Below are positions 1 through 8,236 of a stretch of DNA of 64,000 bases, piece after piece (positions within the stretch are counted from its first letter, which is position 1; the number at the start of each line of letters is the position of its first letter). Made by a program: the position numbers and the translations under genes. Below the pieces are notes generated by a model. It saw only the letters and a program-made list of their open reading frames with translations. It did not search any database and was not told where the DNA came from. Source of the DNA: Candidatus Paceibacterota bacterium (lineage in GTDB: Bacteria > Verrucomicrobiota > Verrucomicrobiia > Limisphaerales > UBA8199); assembly GCA_035452965.1 (NCBI GenBank), contig DAOTCE010000017.1, forward strand, positions 46,301-110,300, read 5' to 3'.

Positions 1-987
1 GCCGGCGACGGCAATGAAACACGACGCGGCGGACAGGACGAAAAAGGGGAGCTTCTCCAGGACCAGGCGACGGAGGACCGCAAATTGTGGTTCCTCATCC
101 TTTCCGCGGCTCGTTGACAGGGCGTAGCCGCCGACGTCAGTCGGCGCCATCCGCCCTGCCGGGTGAACGCGCCGACTCTCGTCGGTGGCTACCCGGTGCC
201 GCATTAGCCGGGCCAGCGGCCAATAGTCGAGAAGGAGGAGCACGAAGGGCAGGGTGACCAGCACCGGCTTGCACATCAGTCCGAGCACGAAGAAGAACAG
301 GGCCAGGCAATAGAAGGCTGGAGGCTGGAGGCTGGAGGCTGGAGGGGTGGCACGTGGTGCCCGTTCTCCGTCGCGGAACTGTGGAGGGCGGACATGGTGA
401 GTGGCGTCGGCTCCGGACTCCTGGATTCTTCCCGCTTCCTCCAGCCTCCAGACTCCAGCCTGCAGTCTCCCGCCCTCGGCATAGCGCGCGTAAGCCCAGA
501 TGGTCAGCAGCCAGAACAACGCGCTCAGCAGGTTCTTGCGTTCGGCCACCCAGGCGACGGTGTCCACCTGCAAAGGATGCAGCGCGAACAGCGCGGCCAG
601 CAGCGCGCTCCGCCAGAACGCGCGGGTCAGGCGCCGGAATATCACGAACACCAGCACGCTGTTGAGGGCATGCCATAACAGGTTGACCAGATGATGGCCG
701 GCCGGCTTCAGCCCGAAGAGCTGGCAATCCAGCATGTGCGACACCCACGTCAGCGGATGCCAATAAGTGCCGTCGCCGTGGAGCCGGCCGAAGGCCCAGG
801 CCAGGCCGGGCCAGGTCAATCCAGCTTGCACGTGGTAGTTCTGAACGACGTAACAGTTGTCGTCGTAGTTGATGAACTCATGGTGAACCGCCGGCCAGAA
901 TACCGCCAGCGTCACCGCCGCCAGCAGCAGGCACACTACCAGGGCGCGGTGCGATGCGAGGAAGCTCTTGTGGCCGCCAGTGTTCAT
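1..987 (-). CDS. TMTC-like multi-pass membrane protein, N-terminal part (cut by window edge)
   Basis: Partial gene: the frame is open from the ATG at 987 to base 1, so its C-terminus lies outside the window. The N-terminus has one hydrophobic segment, then an acidic DD pair in the first exported loop (NYDDNCYV) and the HPLQVDTVAWVAERKNLLS block typical of the TMTC family of GT-C fold O-mannosyltransferases. It is the direct paralogue of the next two minus-strand genes and aligns with the next copy at a constant offset of 2178 bp. Two loops carry repeat-derived insertions (see 316-470). Between LLDYWPL and the LVLEKLPFF block it has a third type of insert, about 35 residues, whose DNA contains short hairpins. 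Substrate is unknown; the TPR half expected from the paralogues is not visible. Confidence 0.8.
   Translation of the reverse strand, partial: MNTGGHKSFLASHRALVVCLLLAAVTLAVFWPAVHHEFINYDDNCYVVQNYHVQAGLTWPGLAWAFGRLHGDGTYWHPLTWVSHMLDCQLFGLKPAGHHLVNLLWHALNSVLVFVIFRRLTRAFWRSALLAALFALHPLQVDTVAWVAERKNLLSALFWLLTIWAYARYAEGGRLQAGVWRLEEAGRIQESGADATHHVRPPQFRDGERAPRATPPASSLQPPAFYCLALFFFVLGLMCKPVLVTLPFVLLLLDYWPLARLMRHRVATDESRRVHPAGRMAPTDVGGYALSTSRGKDEEPQFAVLRRLVLEKLPFFVLSAASCFIAVAG
316..470. repeat. 155-bp in-frame palindromic heptamer element, copy 1
   Basis: The left end is a run of the 7-bp unit GGCTGGA; the right end carries the complementary CCTCCAG units, so the ends are inverted repeats around a unique core of about 90 bp. 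It sits inside the TMTC-like gene and encodes a hydrophilic, Pro/Ser/Arg-rich loop between two membrane segments. Copies 2 (2494-2648) and 3 (5142-5296) have the same length, position and reading frame. Confidence 0.85.
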
Positions 988-1156
988 TTCAGTCCCGCCA
1001 GCATGGCATGGTTCTAGTCTCACGCAAAGCCGAGACATGAATACAAAGGAGCCGAAAAACAAGAACTTGGACTGCGGCGGGAAGCGAAGCGCCACGCCGC
1101 TTTGGCAGGAAGGCACGTATTCCAGGAGCGGTATCGCCATTGTCCCCTCTCCGCCA
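863..1156. repeat. 294-bp perfect duplication, copy 1 (gene start plus upstream region)
   Basis: Bases 863-1156 are identical to 3041-3334 as read here. The block covers the first 41 or so codons and about 170 bp upstream of the gene starting at 987, so both paralogues have the same promoter region and signal segment. Flanking coding sequence is clearly diverged, which points to recent gene conversion or duplication. Confidence 0.9.
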
Positions 1157-1158
1157 GG

Positions 1159-3165
1159 CTAACGACGAGCAGGACCGGCCTCTGCCGGAGCGTTCTTCAT
1201 TCCCAGTGCGCGGGACAGGTTGTTCCGGGCGTTAGCGTAATCCGGCTTCAGCCGGAGGGCTTCCTGGAACTGGCGGATCGCCTCGTCAATCTGACCCTTC
1301 TTGAGGAGGGCGCTGCCGAGGTTGTTGCAGGCGAAAGGGTAGTTCCGTTTCAAGCGGAGCGCCTCCTGATATTGGCTGATCGCCTCGTCGTTGCGGCCTT
1401 TGCGGTAGAGAGCGAGGCCAAGGTTGTTGTGTGCTTCCGCGCTGTTCGGCTTCAGGCGGAGGGCCTCCTGAAATTGGCCGATCGCCTCGTCAGTCTGGCC
1501 TTTGCCGGCCAGGGCGATGGCGAGATTGTTGCGGACGGTGGCGTCAGCCGGTTTCAGGCGAATGGCCTGGTAATATTGGCTGATGGCATCGTCGGCGCGG
1601 CCTTTGCGGTGGAGCGCGAGGCCGAGGTTGTTGTAGGACTCGGCGCGATTGGGCTTCAGGCGGAGGGCTTCCTGGTATTGCTCGATCGCCTCGTCCACCC
1701 GGCCCTGCGTGATGAGCGCGTCGCCAATGCCTTTATGGCCAAGGTAATTATCCTTGGTGACCTCAATCGCATGCCGGAACAGAGTCTCACTGGTTTTCCA
1801 ATACCCAAGCTGTTGGCGTGTTACGACCATGCAGAGGACGACTGCCGCGGACCCGGCTATCAACAATCCAGGTTGCCGCGTGCGGCCGCATCCCAGCAGA
1901 CTGTGGGATCCCCACACGATCGCAACGATGATCCCGATGACCGGAACGTACATGAACCGATCCGCCATCGCTTGTTCTCCCGCCTGAACCAGCCCGATGA
2001 ACGGCACCAGCACCCCCAGAAACCAAAACCAGCCCACGAACAACCAGGGACAGCGCCGGGCCGTGCTCAGAACCAGGCCGCAGATGACCATCAGCAGCAG
2101 CCCGCAGGTGACCGCTTCCCATGCCGGCCAGGCGGTGGGATAGGGATAAAAGACCGCAAGGTGCGACGGCCACAAGGCCTTGCCCAGGTAGCGAACATAG
2201 GATAGCAGGGCGTTCTCAATGCGCATTTCCCAAGGTGGGCCGGCAACAGATCCCAGTGTGCCCACACCGCGGTGGGCTATGATCGTGATCAGGCTCGAGG
2301 CGATTGCCAGCGCGAAGAATGGGAGCTTCTCCAGGACCAGGGGCCGAAGAGTTGAGAGTCGAAGGTCGAGTGTTGAGAGTTGTAGGCGCCGGAGTGGCCA
2401 GTAATCGAGCAGCAGCAATACGAAGGGCAGCGTTACCAGCACCGGCTTGCACATCAGTCCGAGCACGAAGAAGAACAGGGCCAGGCAATAGAAGGCTGGA
2501 GGCTGGAGGCTGGAGGCTGGAGGGGTGGCACGTGGTGCCCGTTCTCCGTCGCGGAACTGTGGAGGGCGGACATGGTGAGTGGCGTCGGCTCCGGACTCCT
2601 GGATTCTTCCCGCTTCCTCCAGCCTCCAGCCTCCAGCCTGCAGTCTCCCGCCCTCGGCATAGCGCGCGTAAGCCCAGGTGGTCAGCAGCCAGAAGAACGC
2701 GCTCAGCAGGTTCTTGCGTTCGGTCACCCACGCCACTGAGTCAACTTGCAGCGGATGAAGCGCAAATAAAGTGGCTAACAGCACACACCGCCAAAACGCG
2801 CCTGTCAGGCTTCGGAAGACCAAGAAAACCAGCACCGCATTGACCGTGTGGAATAGCACGCTGGTCATATGGTGACCCTGCGGCCTCAGGCCGAACAACT
2901 GGCAGTCCAGCATGTGAGAAACCCAGGTTAACGGATGCCAGTAAGTCCCCTCGCCGTGGATACGCCCGAAGGCCCAAGCTAGTCCCTCTCGGGTTAGACC
3001 TCTTTGGACGTGTGGGTTTTCGGTGACGTAATCCGGGTCATCGTAGTTGATGAACTCATGGTGAACCGCCGGCCAGAATACCGCCAGCGTCACCGCCGCC
3101 AGCAGCAGGCACACTACCAGGGCGCGGTGCGATGCGAGGAAGCTCTTGTGGCCGCCAGTGTTCAT
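1159..3165 (-). CDS. TMTC-like membrane/TPR protein, putative GT-C glycosyltransferase
   Basis: 668 residues from the ATG at 3165, chosen because the same start is conserved in the paralogue at 987. An upstream in-frame start at 3318 would add 51 residues that look like translated leader. The N-terminal two thirds is multi-pass membrane, with YDDPDYV at residues 41-47 and a HPLQVDSVAWVTERKN block near 135-155, both hallmarks of TMTC-type O-mannosyltransferases. The C-terminal third is a series of about five near-identical TPR units (roughly residues 430-650). A loop at about 165-220 is encoded by the 155-bp palindromic element and a second by GAGTTGA-type heptamers. Likely an inner-membrane enzyme glycosylating exported proteins; this is inferred from family resemblance only. 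Confidence 0.82.
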   Translation of the reverse strand: MNTGGHKSFLASHRALVVCLLLAAVTLAVFWPAVHHEFINYDDPDYVTENPHVQRGLTREGLAWAFGRIHGEGTYWHPLTWVSHMLDCQLFGLRPQGHHMTSVLFHTVNAVLVFLVFRSLTGAFWRCVLLATLFALHPLQVDSVAWVTERKNLLSAFFWLLTTWAYARYAEGGRLQAGGWRLEEAGRIQESGADATHHVRPPQFRDGERAPRATPPASSLQPPAFYCLALFFFVLGLMCKPVLVTLPFVLLLLDYWPLRRLQLSTLDLRLSTLRPLVLEKLPFFALAIASSLITIIAHRGVGTLGSVAGPPWEMRIENALLSYVRYLGKALWPSHLAVFYPYPTAWPAWEAVTCGLLLMVICGLVLSTARRCPWLFVGWFWFLGVLVPFIGLVQAGEQAMADRFMYVPVIGIIVAIVWGSHSLLGCGRTRQPGLLIAGSAAVVLCMVVTRQQLGYWKTSETLFRHAIEVTKDNYLGHKGIGDALITQGRVDEAIEQYQEALRLKPNRAESYNNLGLALHRKGRADDAISQYYQAIRLKPADATVRNNLAIALAGKGQTDEAIGQFQEALRLKPNSAEAHNNLGLALYRKGRNDEAISQYQEALRLKRNYPFACNNLGSALLKKGQIDEAIRQFQEALRLKPDYANARNNLSRALGMKNAPAEAGPARR
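1207..1716. repeat. Tandem 102-bp repeats encoding TPR units
   Basis: Five successive 102-bp units (34 codons each) with high DNA identity, each containing a variant of 'cggagggcctcctg' and ending near 'gaggttgtt'. They encode the TPR array of the surrounding gene. The DNA-level similarity suggests recent internal expansion. Confidence 0.8.
2346..2390. repeat. GAGTTGA heptamer run inside coding sequence
   Basis: A degenerate run of the 7-bp unit GAGTTGA/GAGTCGA within the TMTC-like gene, encoding the Leu/Ser/Thr-rich stretch between the DYWPLRR and LVLEKLPFF blocks. A cleaner run of the same unit lies in the equivalent position of the next paralogue (4998-5033). Confidence 0.7.
2494..2648. 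repeat. 155-bp in-frame palindromic heptamer element, copy 2
   Basis: Nearly identical to copy 1 (a few substitutions) and exactly 2178 bp away. Same 7-bp GGCTGGA units at one end and their complement at the other. Confidence 0.85.
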
Positions 3166-3334
3166 TTCAGTCCCGCCAGCATGGCATGGTTCTAGTCTCA
3201 CGCAAAGCCGAGACATGAATACAAAGGAGCCGAAAAACAAGAACTTGGACTGCGGCGGGAAGCGAAGCGCCACGCCGCTTTGGCAGGAAGGCACGTATTC
3301 CAGGAGCGGTATCGCCATTGTCCCCTCTCCGCCA
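3041..3334. repeat. 294-bp perfect duplication, copy 2
   Basis: Partner of 863-1156, offset 2178 bp. It covers the 5' end and upstream region of the gene starting at 3165. Its right edge falls in the gap before the stop of the next gene at 3375. Confidence 0.9.
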
Positions 3335-3374
3335 TGCCTGCGGTGCAGGACGCTGGACTTGGATATCCGTGTCT

Positions 3375-5792
3375 CTACTGTCGGCAGGGCTTGCCGGCCT
3401 CGTACAACTTCAACAGCTCCCGGTTGCGCGCCGCCAGCTCCGCCTGCCCCGCGGCTTGCGCGGCTTCAATCGCCCTTTGGGCCGTGCTGCGCGCCTCCGC
3501 AAACCGGCCGGCTTCCGCATACGCCGCCGCCAGGGTGCCGAGCAGCAGCGGCTCCCGGAACTCGGTCAGCTTGCAAGCCCGCTCCGCCAGGCTCGCCGCC
3601 TCGGCCCCGTTGCGCGCGCCGTCGCTCGCATTGGCGGCCAGGACCCAGGCCAGGTCGTTCAGCACCGCCGGCACATCGGGCTTAAGCCGCAGCGACTGGC
3701 GAAACTGCTCAACCGCCTGCTCCGGTTGGCCCTGCTGGAGCAGCAGCGTCCCCAAATTGTAGTGCGCCTCCGCCCCGGGCCGCAGCCGAACCGCCTCGCG
3801 AAGGTGCGCGAGGGCCTCCTGCGTCTTGCCACTGTCGGCCAGCAGCAGGCCGTAGCGGCGATGGGCTTCGGCGTTGCCTGGCGCCCATTGCAGCGCCGCC
3901 TCGAAATGCCGCGCCGCCGCCTCGGCTTGCCCCAGGGCCAGCAGCAGGCTGGCATACTGAAAATGCGACGCGGCGTCATTCGGCTTGAGCTTGAGCGCCT
4001 CCTCGAAGACCTGGCAGGCCTCGTTCGTCCTGCCCAACTGCACCAGGACCGCGGCGAACGCGCCGCGCGTTTCGCTGGCGCCGGGTTCCAGCTCCAGGGC
4101 CGCTCGATATTCCGGAACCGCTTCGTCGAACTTGCCTTGCAGGCACAGCGCCCGCGCCAGGTTGTGGTGCGTCCTCCAGTTGCCGGGCTGAGCCGCGATT
4201 GCAGCCCGGTAAAGGCCGATGCCCTCCTCCAGTTTCCCCCGCATGACTCGTGTCAGCCCCAAATCGCTTAACGCCTCGGCATACCTCGGCTTGATCCGCA
4301 CCGCCTCGGCGAAGTGAGTTTCCGCCTCTTCAATTCGACCTCGCTTGGCCAATATGTCCCCGAGCGAATGGTGGGCAAGTGCGTTGTTGGTGGTTACGGC
4401 CAAGACATGGCGGAACAGGGTTTCCGAATCTTGCCAATACCGGACCTGGCCTCGGGTCAGGGCCAGGCACGCCATTAGCGCCAGCACTGCAACGCCAAAC
4501 AGGGCGATTCGTCGGCCCGGGCCACTGGCAGGGGTAGCTCCCAGCCAATCTGCCAGCGCCCAGATAACGCCAAGGAAGACGCCAATCAAGGGAAGGTAGG
4601 TGTACCGATCGGCCAGGGCCTGCTGTCCAACCTGCACGATCCCTATCACGGGGACGAGCGTCCCGAGAAACCAGAACCAGCCCACCGCAAGGTAAGGCTG
4701 CCGGCGAAGACTAATCAACGCCAGCACGGTCAGAATAATCATAGCCAGCACCGCGGCGGCCAGCAGTCCAGAGGACAGCTCATAGCGGTAGGGATAGAAG
4801 ATTGCCAGCCCGGACGGCCACAGGGTCTTGGCCAGGTAAATGGCATAGGATACCACCGCGTTCTCCAACCGCAGGTCCAGTGGCAACACTTCGACGGCGG
4901 CAACCGCGCCGGCCCGTTGCTGCACGACAAATGTCACCACGCTCGACGCGGCGGCGAGGGCGAAGAAGGGGAGCTTTTCCCTGAGCAGCGGCCAGAGAGC
5001 TGAGAGTTGAGAGTTGAGAGTTGAGAGTCGGAGTCGGCGGAGCGGCCAGTAGTCGAGGAGGAGCAGCACGAAGGGCAGCGTTACCAGCATCGGCTTGCTC
5101 ATCAGGCCCAAGGCGAGGAAGATGAGGGCGAGGCAATAGAAGGCTGCAGGCTGGAGGCTGGAGGCTGTAGGGGCGGCACGTGGTGCCCGTTCTCCGTCGC
5201 AGAACTGTGGAGGGCGCACGTGGTGAGTGGCGTCGGCTCCGGACTCCTGGATTCTGCCCGCTTCCTCCAGCCTCCAGACTCCAGCCTGCAGTCTCCCTCC
5301 CTCCGCATAGCGTGCGTAAGCCCACAGGGTTAACAGGAAAAAGAAGGCGCTCAGCACATCCTTGCGCTCGGCAATCCAGGCGACTGACTCGACGTGCAGC
5401 GGATGCAGGGCGAAGAGGGCGGCCACCAGGGCGCTGCGCCACAGGGCGCCGGTCATGCGCCTCAGCACGACGAACAGCAGCAGCGTGTTTGCGACATGCA
5501 ACAGAAGGCTTGTGAAATGGTGCCCGCCGGCTTTGAGGCCGAACCACTGCACGTCCAGCAGGTGCGAAAGCCAGGTTAACGGATGCCAGTTGCCGGCGTA
5601 GCCGGTGGTAAAGGCCCAAACTACCGCCGGCCAGCTCAGGCCGGCCACGAGAGCCGGGTTTTCATACACGTAAGCCTGGTCGTCGCAGTTGACAAAGTCG
5701 TGATGAATCACCGGCCAGAAGGCGGCCAGGGTCGCGGCGGCCAGGAGCAAGCCAAGAAGCGGCGCGAGCCGCCTGTTGTTGATGCGGTTCAT
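3375..5792 (-). CDS. TMTC-like membrane/TPR protein, putative GT-C glycosyltransferase
   Basis: 805 residues from the ATG at 5792. Multi-pass membrane N-terminal half, with NCDDQAYV at 35-42 and the HPLHVESVAWIAERKDVLS block near 135. The C-terminal half (about 460-800) is TPR repeats, ending in a conserved tail rich in Glu/Ala/Arg (GTLAAAYAEAGRFAEAR) that is shared with the plus-strand paralogue at 6248. It carries both repeat-encoded loops (5142-5296 and 4998-5033). No clear Shine-Dalgarno sequence precedes the start. Same directon as the two other minus-strand TMTC-like genes, divergent from the fourth. Function is by family resemblance. Confidence 0.83.
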   Translation of the reverse strand: MNRINNRRLAPLLGLLLAAATLAAFWPVIHHDFVNCDDQAYVYENPALVAGLSWPAVVWAFTTGYAGNWHPLTWLSHLLDVQWFGLKAGGHHFTSLLLHVANTLLLFVVLRRMTGALWRSALVAALFALHPLHVESVAWIAERKDVLSAFFFLLTLWAYARYAEGGRLQAGVWRLEEAGRIQESGADATHHVRPPQFCDGERAPRAAPTASSLQPAAFYCLALIFLALGLMSKPMLVTLPFVLLLLDYWPLRRLRLSTLNSQLSALWPLLREKLPFFALAAASSVVTFVVQQRAGAVAAVEVLPLDLRLENAVVSYAIYLAKTLWPSGLAIFYPYRYELSSGLLAAAVLAMIILTVLALISLRRQPYLAVGWFWFLGTLVPVIGIVQVGQQALADRYTYLPLIGVFLGVIWALADWLGATPASGPGRRIALFGVAVLALMACLALTRGQVRYWQDSETLFRHVLAVTTNNALAHHSLGDILAKRGRIEEAETHFAEAVRIKPRYAEALSDLGLTRVMRGKLEEGIGLYRAAIAAQPGNWRTHHNLARALCLQGKFDEAVPEYRAALELEPGASETRGAFAAVLVQLGRTNEACQVFEEALKLKPNDAASHFQYASLLLALGQAEAAARHFEAALQWAPGNAEAHRRYGLLLADSGKTQEALAHLREAVRLRPGAEAHYNLGTLLLQQGQPEQAVEQFRQSLRLKPDVPAVLNDLAWVLAANASDGARNGAEAASLAERACKLTEFREPLLLGTLAAAYAEAGRFAEARSTAQRAIEAAQAAGQAELAARNRELLKLYEAGKPCRQ
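4998..5033. repeat. GAGTTGA heptamer run inside coding sequence
   Basis: Three to four clean tandem copies of the 7-bp unit GAGTTGA inside the TMTC-like gene. They encode the loop before the LLREKLPFFAL membrane segment. Because 7 is not a multiple of 3, gain or loss of a single unit would break the frame. Confidence 0.75.
5142..5296. repeat. 155-bp in-frame palindromic heptamer element, copy 3
   Basis: Same length, core and position as copies 1 and 2 but with more substitutions (for example GGCTGCA at the left end). It is absent from the fourth paralogue at 6248-8158. Confidence 0.85.
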
Positions 5793-6247
5793 CGGGCACC
5801 GCTATCTTGCCCATTCCCGGGCGCGCCGACAACCGCCAAACGGAGCAGGCGGGTGAACCGCTGAAGCGCCAACGGTTTAGTGCAACCACAAATGGACACC
5901 AATTCAGGAAGAGGCACGGGACAGAATTCTTCGTTTCCTTCGTTTGCTTGGTGTAAGACAGGCGCATGCATCGGTTGTCCGGCGCGAACCGGGACGGAGG
6001 AATAACTTAACAGAAGAAGACAAAGAAAACGAAGCAGGTGGAAGCATCCTGTAATCAAAGCCATACACGGACGGGCCGACGTTCCGGTAAACAACTCTTT
6101 CTGAATATTTCTGTCATGCCCCCGACTACTTTGGTGAGTGGCGGATATGTTTGCGGGTGGACAAAACCCAGCCGGCCAGTAGCATCCGAGCGCCCTCGGA
6201 CAGGCTGTCCGCGGGCGATTTACCATACTGGCGATCCTTTGCAGGCA
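5793..6247. other. Divergent intergenic region with inverted repeat
   Basis: 455 bp between divergent TMTC-like genes. It holds an imperfect inverted repeat of pyrimidine-rich sequence (5929-5949 against 6014-6034, about 17 of 21 matching, core CTTCGTTT). The promoters of both flanking genes should lie here, but I could not pick convincing -35/-10 boxes. No gene seen. Confidence 0.5.
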
Positions 6248-8158
6248 ATGCGACGTGTTTGGCTAACCGGCCTCGTGCTGTTCCTCGCGACCTTTGCGGT
6301 CTTCCACCGCGTGTTGTTCGCCGATTTCGTCCAGTGGGATGATGACGTCAACGTCTACGCGAATCCACACATCCAGGGGTTCAGCGCGGCGAATCTGCGC
6401 TGGATCTTCACGACGTGCGATTACCCGCCACGGTATGTGCCGCTGGGTTGGCTGAGCTGGGCAATCACCTGGCAGTTCAGCGGCCTGAATCCGATGGGGT
6501 ACCACCTGACAGATCTTCTTCTCCATGCCGCGAATACCGTCCTGGTCTTCTTTCTGATCCAGCGGTTACTTCTGCTGGCCGCGAGGAACGACCCGGCCAG
6601 AACGGGGAACCGCCAAACCTGGCTATGCTCCGCTCTCGGGGCGCTCTTGTGGGCGGTCCATCCTTTCAGGGTCGAGTCGGTCGCCTGGGACGCCGGCCGC
6701 AACTACGTTCAGCCCTTTTTCTTCCTGATGCTCTCGGTCTTGTGTTACCTGCGCTCGGAAGCCGCGACCGCACAGAGCGGGCGTCGGAGGCTTTACTGGC
6801 TTTCCATCCTCAGCTATGGAGTGTCGCTGCTCAGCTTTCCGATTGGTCTTCCATTGGTCGCCGTGCTAGTGGTGATAGACTTCTACCCGTTGCGGCGGTT
6901 TCAGCCCGGGCTGGCCAATTTGTGGAATATCTCAGCTCGTCGCATCTGGCTGGAAAAAGCGCCTTACGCGTTGGTCTCGGGGGTCGTATTGGTGGTGACG
7001 CTGTTGCTGCGGGCTTCGAACACCATGCTCGGGCCTCCCGTGAGCCTGGAGCAGTTTGGCATGGGTGCGCGGGCCATGCAGGCATTTTACGGGTGGGCCT
7101 ATTATCTTTGGAAACCCTGGCTGCCGTTTCACCTGTCGCCGGTTTACGCCCGACTGGTAGAGTTCAATCCCAACACCTGGCCTTTCTGGCTGAGCGCGGC
7201 GTTGGTCACGGGGCTGACGGCAGTGCTGGTGTCGCGCCGCCGCCGATGGCCCTGGGCGCTGGCGCTGTGGACCAGCCACCTGGCGCTGCTGGTGCCGATG
7301 TTGGGTTTGACCGAACACCCCCACTACACGTCCGACCGTTACGGGTATGTGCAAGGAGTGGTTTGGGCAGTCCTCCTGGCGGCAGCGCTTTGGAAGGCGA
7401 GTTCCCAGCCACGACTGTTTGCGGCAACCACCGCCGCGATGGCGGTTCTGGCTGTGTTCTGGGCCGGGCTGACGGTGCGCCAGGTGGGGATCTGGCGGAA
7501 CAGCACTACCCTCTTCCAGCACATGATCCGCGAATTGGGTGATCACCCCTACCGCAGCGATATTCAGTGGCGCCTGGCCGGGGTCCTGGCCACCGCCGGC
7601 AAGACATCGGAGGCAGCGCGGCAGTATCAAGACTCGCTGCGCATCCGATCCACACCGGAAGCCCACTTGGGTTATGCTGAACTTCTGCAGCGGAGCGGAG
7701 ACAGGCAGGGAGCACTGACCAATGTTCAGGCGGCGATGGCGTTGGGGCTCACGCCACTCAACCAAGTGAAGGCCGGCCAGGTGCTCGCCACGCTCGGGCG
7801 CGGCGCCGAGGCCATTTGCCAGTACCGCCAGGCGCTCAGCATCTCCCCTGACCTCGTTCCGGCCCTGAACAACCTCGCCTGGACGCTTTCCTCCGATCCT
7901 GACGCGGCGAACCGCAACGGGGCTGAAGCCGTCCGGCTAGCCGAGCGCGCTTGCGCGTTGACCGGGTACCAAATGCCCGTTCTGGTCGGGACGCTGGCGG
8001 CCGCCTACGCTGAGACCGGCCGGTTCGGCGAGGCGATTGCCGCGGCCGAGAAAGCGCGTGACCTGGCCGTTGCTGCCGGGCAACACGATGTTGCCGACAG
8101 AAATCGGCAATTGCTGAAGCTATACCAGTCGGGACGACCTTACCGGGATCCATCATAG
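6248..8158 (+). CDS. TMTC-like membrane/TPR protein, putative GT-C glycosyltransferase
   Basis: 636 residues from the ATG at 6248. That start is preferred over the longer frame from 6038, whose extra 70 residues look like translated leader and precede the hydrophobic segment VWLTGLVLFLATFAVF. QWDDDVNVY at 29-37 and HPFRVESVAWDAGRN around residue 140 match the TMTC pattern. TPR repeats lie at the C-terminus with the same tail as the 805-residue paralogue. It lacks the repeat-encoded loops of the other three copies, so it probably shows the ancestral loop length. Likely inner-membrane glycosyltransferase for exported substrates. Confidence 0.82.
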   Translation: MRRVWLTGLVLFLATFAVFHRVLFADFVQWDDDVNVYANPHIQGFSAANLRWIFTTCDYPPRYVPLGWLSWAITWQFSGLNPMGYHLTDLLLHAANTVLVFFLIQRLLLLAARNDPARTGNRQTWLCSALGALLWAVHPFRVESVAWDAGRNYVQPFFFLMLSVLCYLRSEAATAQSGRRRLYWLSILSYGVSLLSFPIGLPLVAVLVVIDFYPLRRFQPGLANLWNISARRIWLEKAPYALVSGVVLVVTLLLRASNTMLGPPVSLEQFGMGARAMQAFYGWAYYLWKPWLPFHLSPVYARLVEFNPNTWPFWLSAALVTGLTAVLVSRRRRWPWALALWTSHLALLVPMLGLTEHPHYTSDRYGYVQGVVWAVLLAAALWKASSQPRLFAATTAAMAVLAVFWAGLTVRQVGIWRNSTTLFQHMIRELGDHPYRSDIQWRLAGVLATAGKTSEAARQYQDSLRIRSTPEAHLGYAELLQRSGDRQGALTNVQAAMALGLTPLNQVKAGQVLATLGRGAEAICQYRQALSISPDLVPALNNLAWTLSSDPDAANRNGAEAVRLAERACALTGYQMPVLVGTLAAAYAETGRFGEAIAAAEKARDLAVAAGQHDVADRNRQLLKLYQSGRPYRDPS

Positions 8159-8236
8159 TCAACCCTCTGCCCACCGCAGGAAGAGCGATAGTTGGGCGGG
8201 GATATCTGTAGCCCGCGACTCTGGTGCCTGCCTATA

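Noticed and set aside
1207..1716. Regular 102-bp tandem repeats as a CRISPR-like array
   Set aside because: Repeats are adjacent with no spacers and encode a clear TPR array in frame.
1102..2205. Long plus-strand open frame of 367 codons
   Set aside because: It is the antisense of the TPR repeats of the minus-strand gene; its repetitive character comes from that array.
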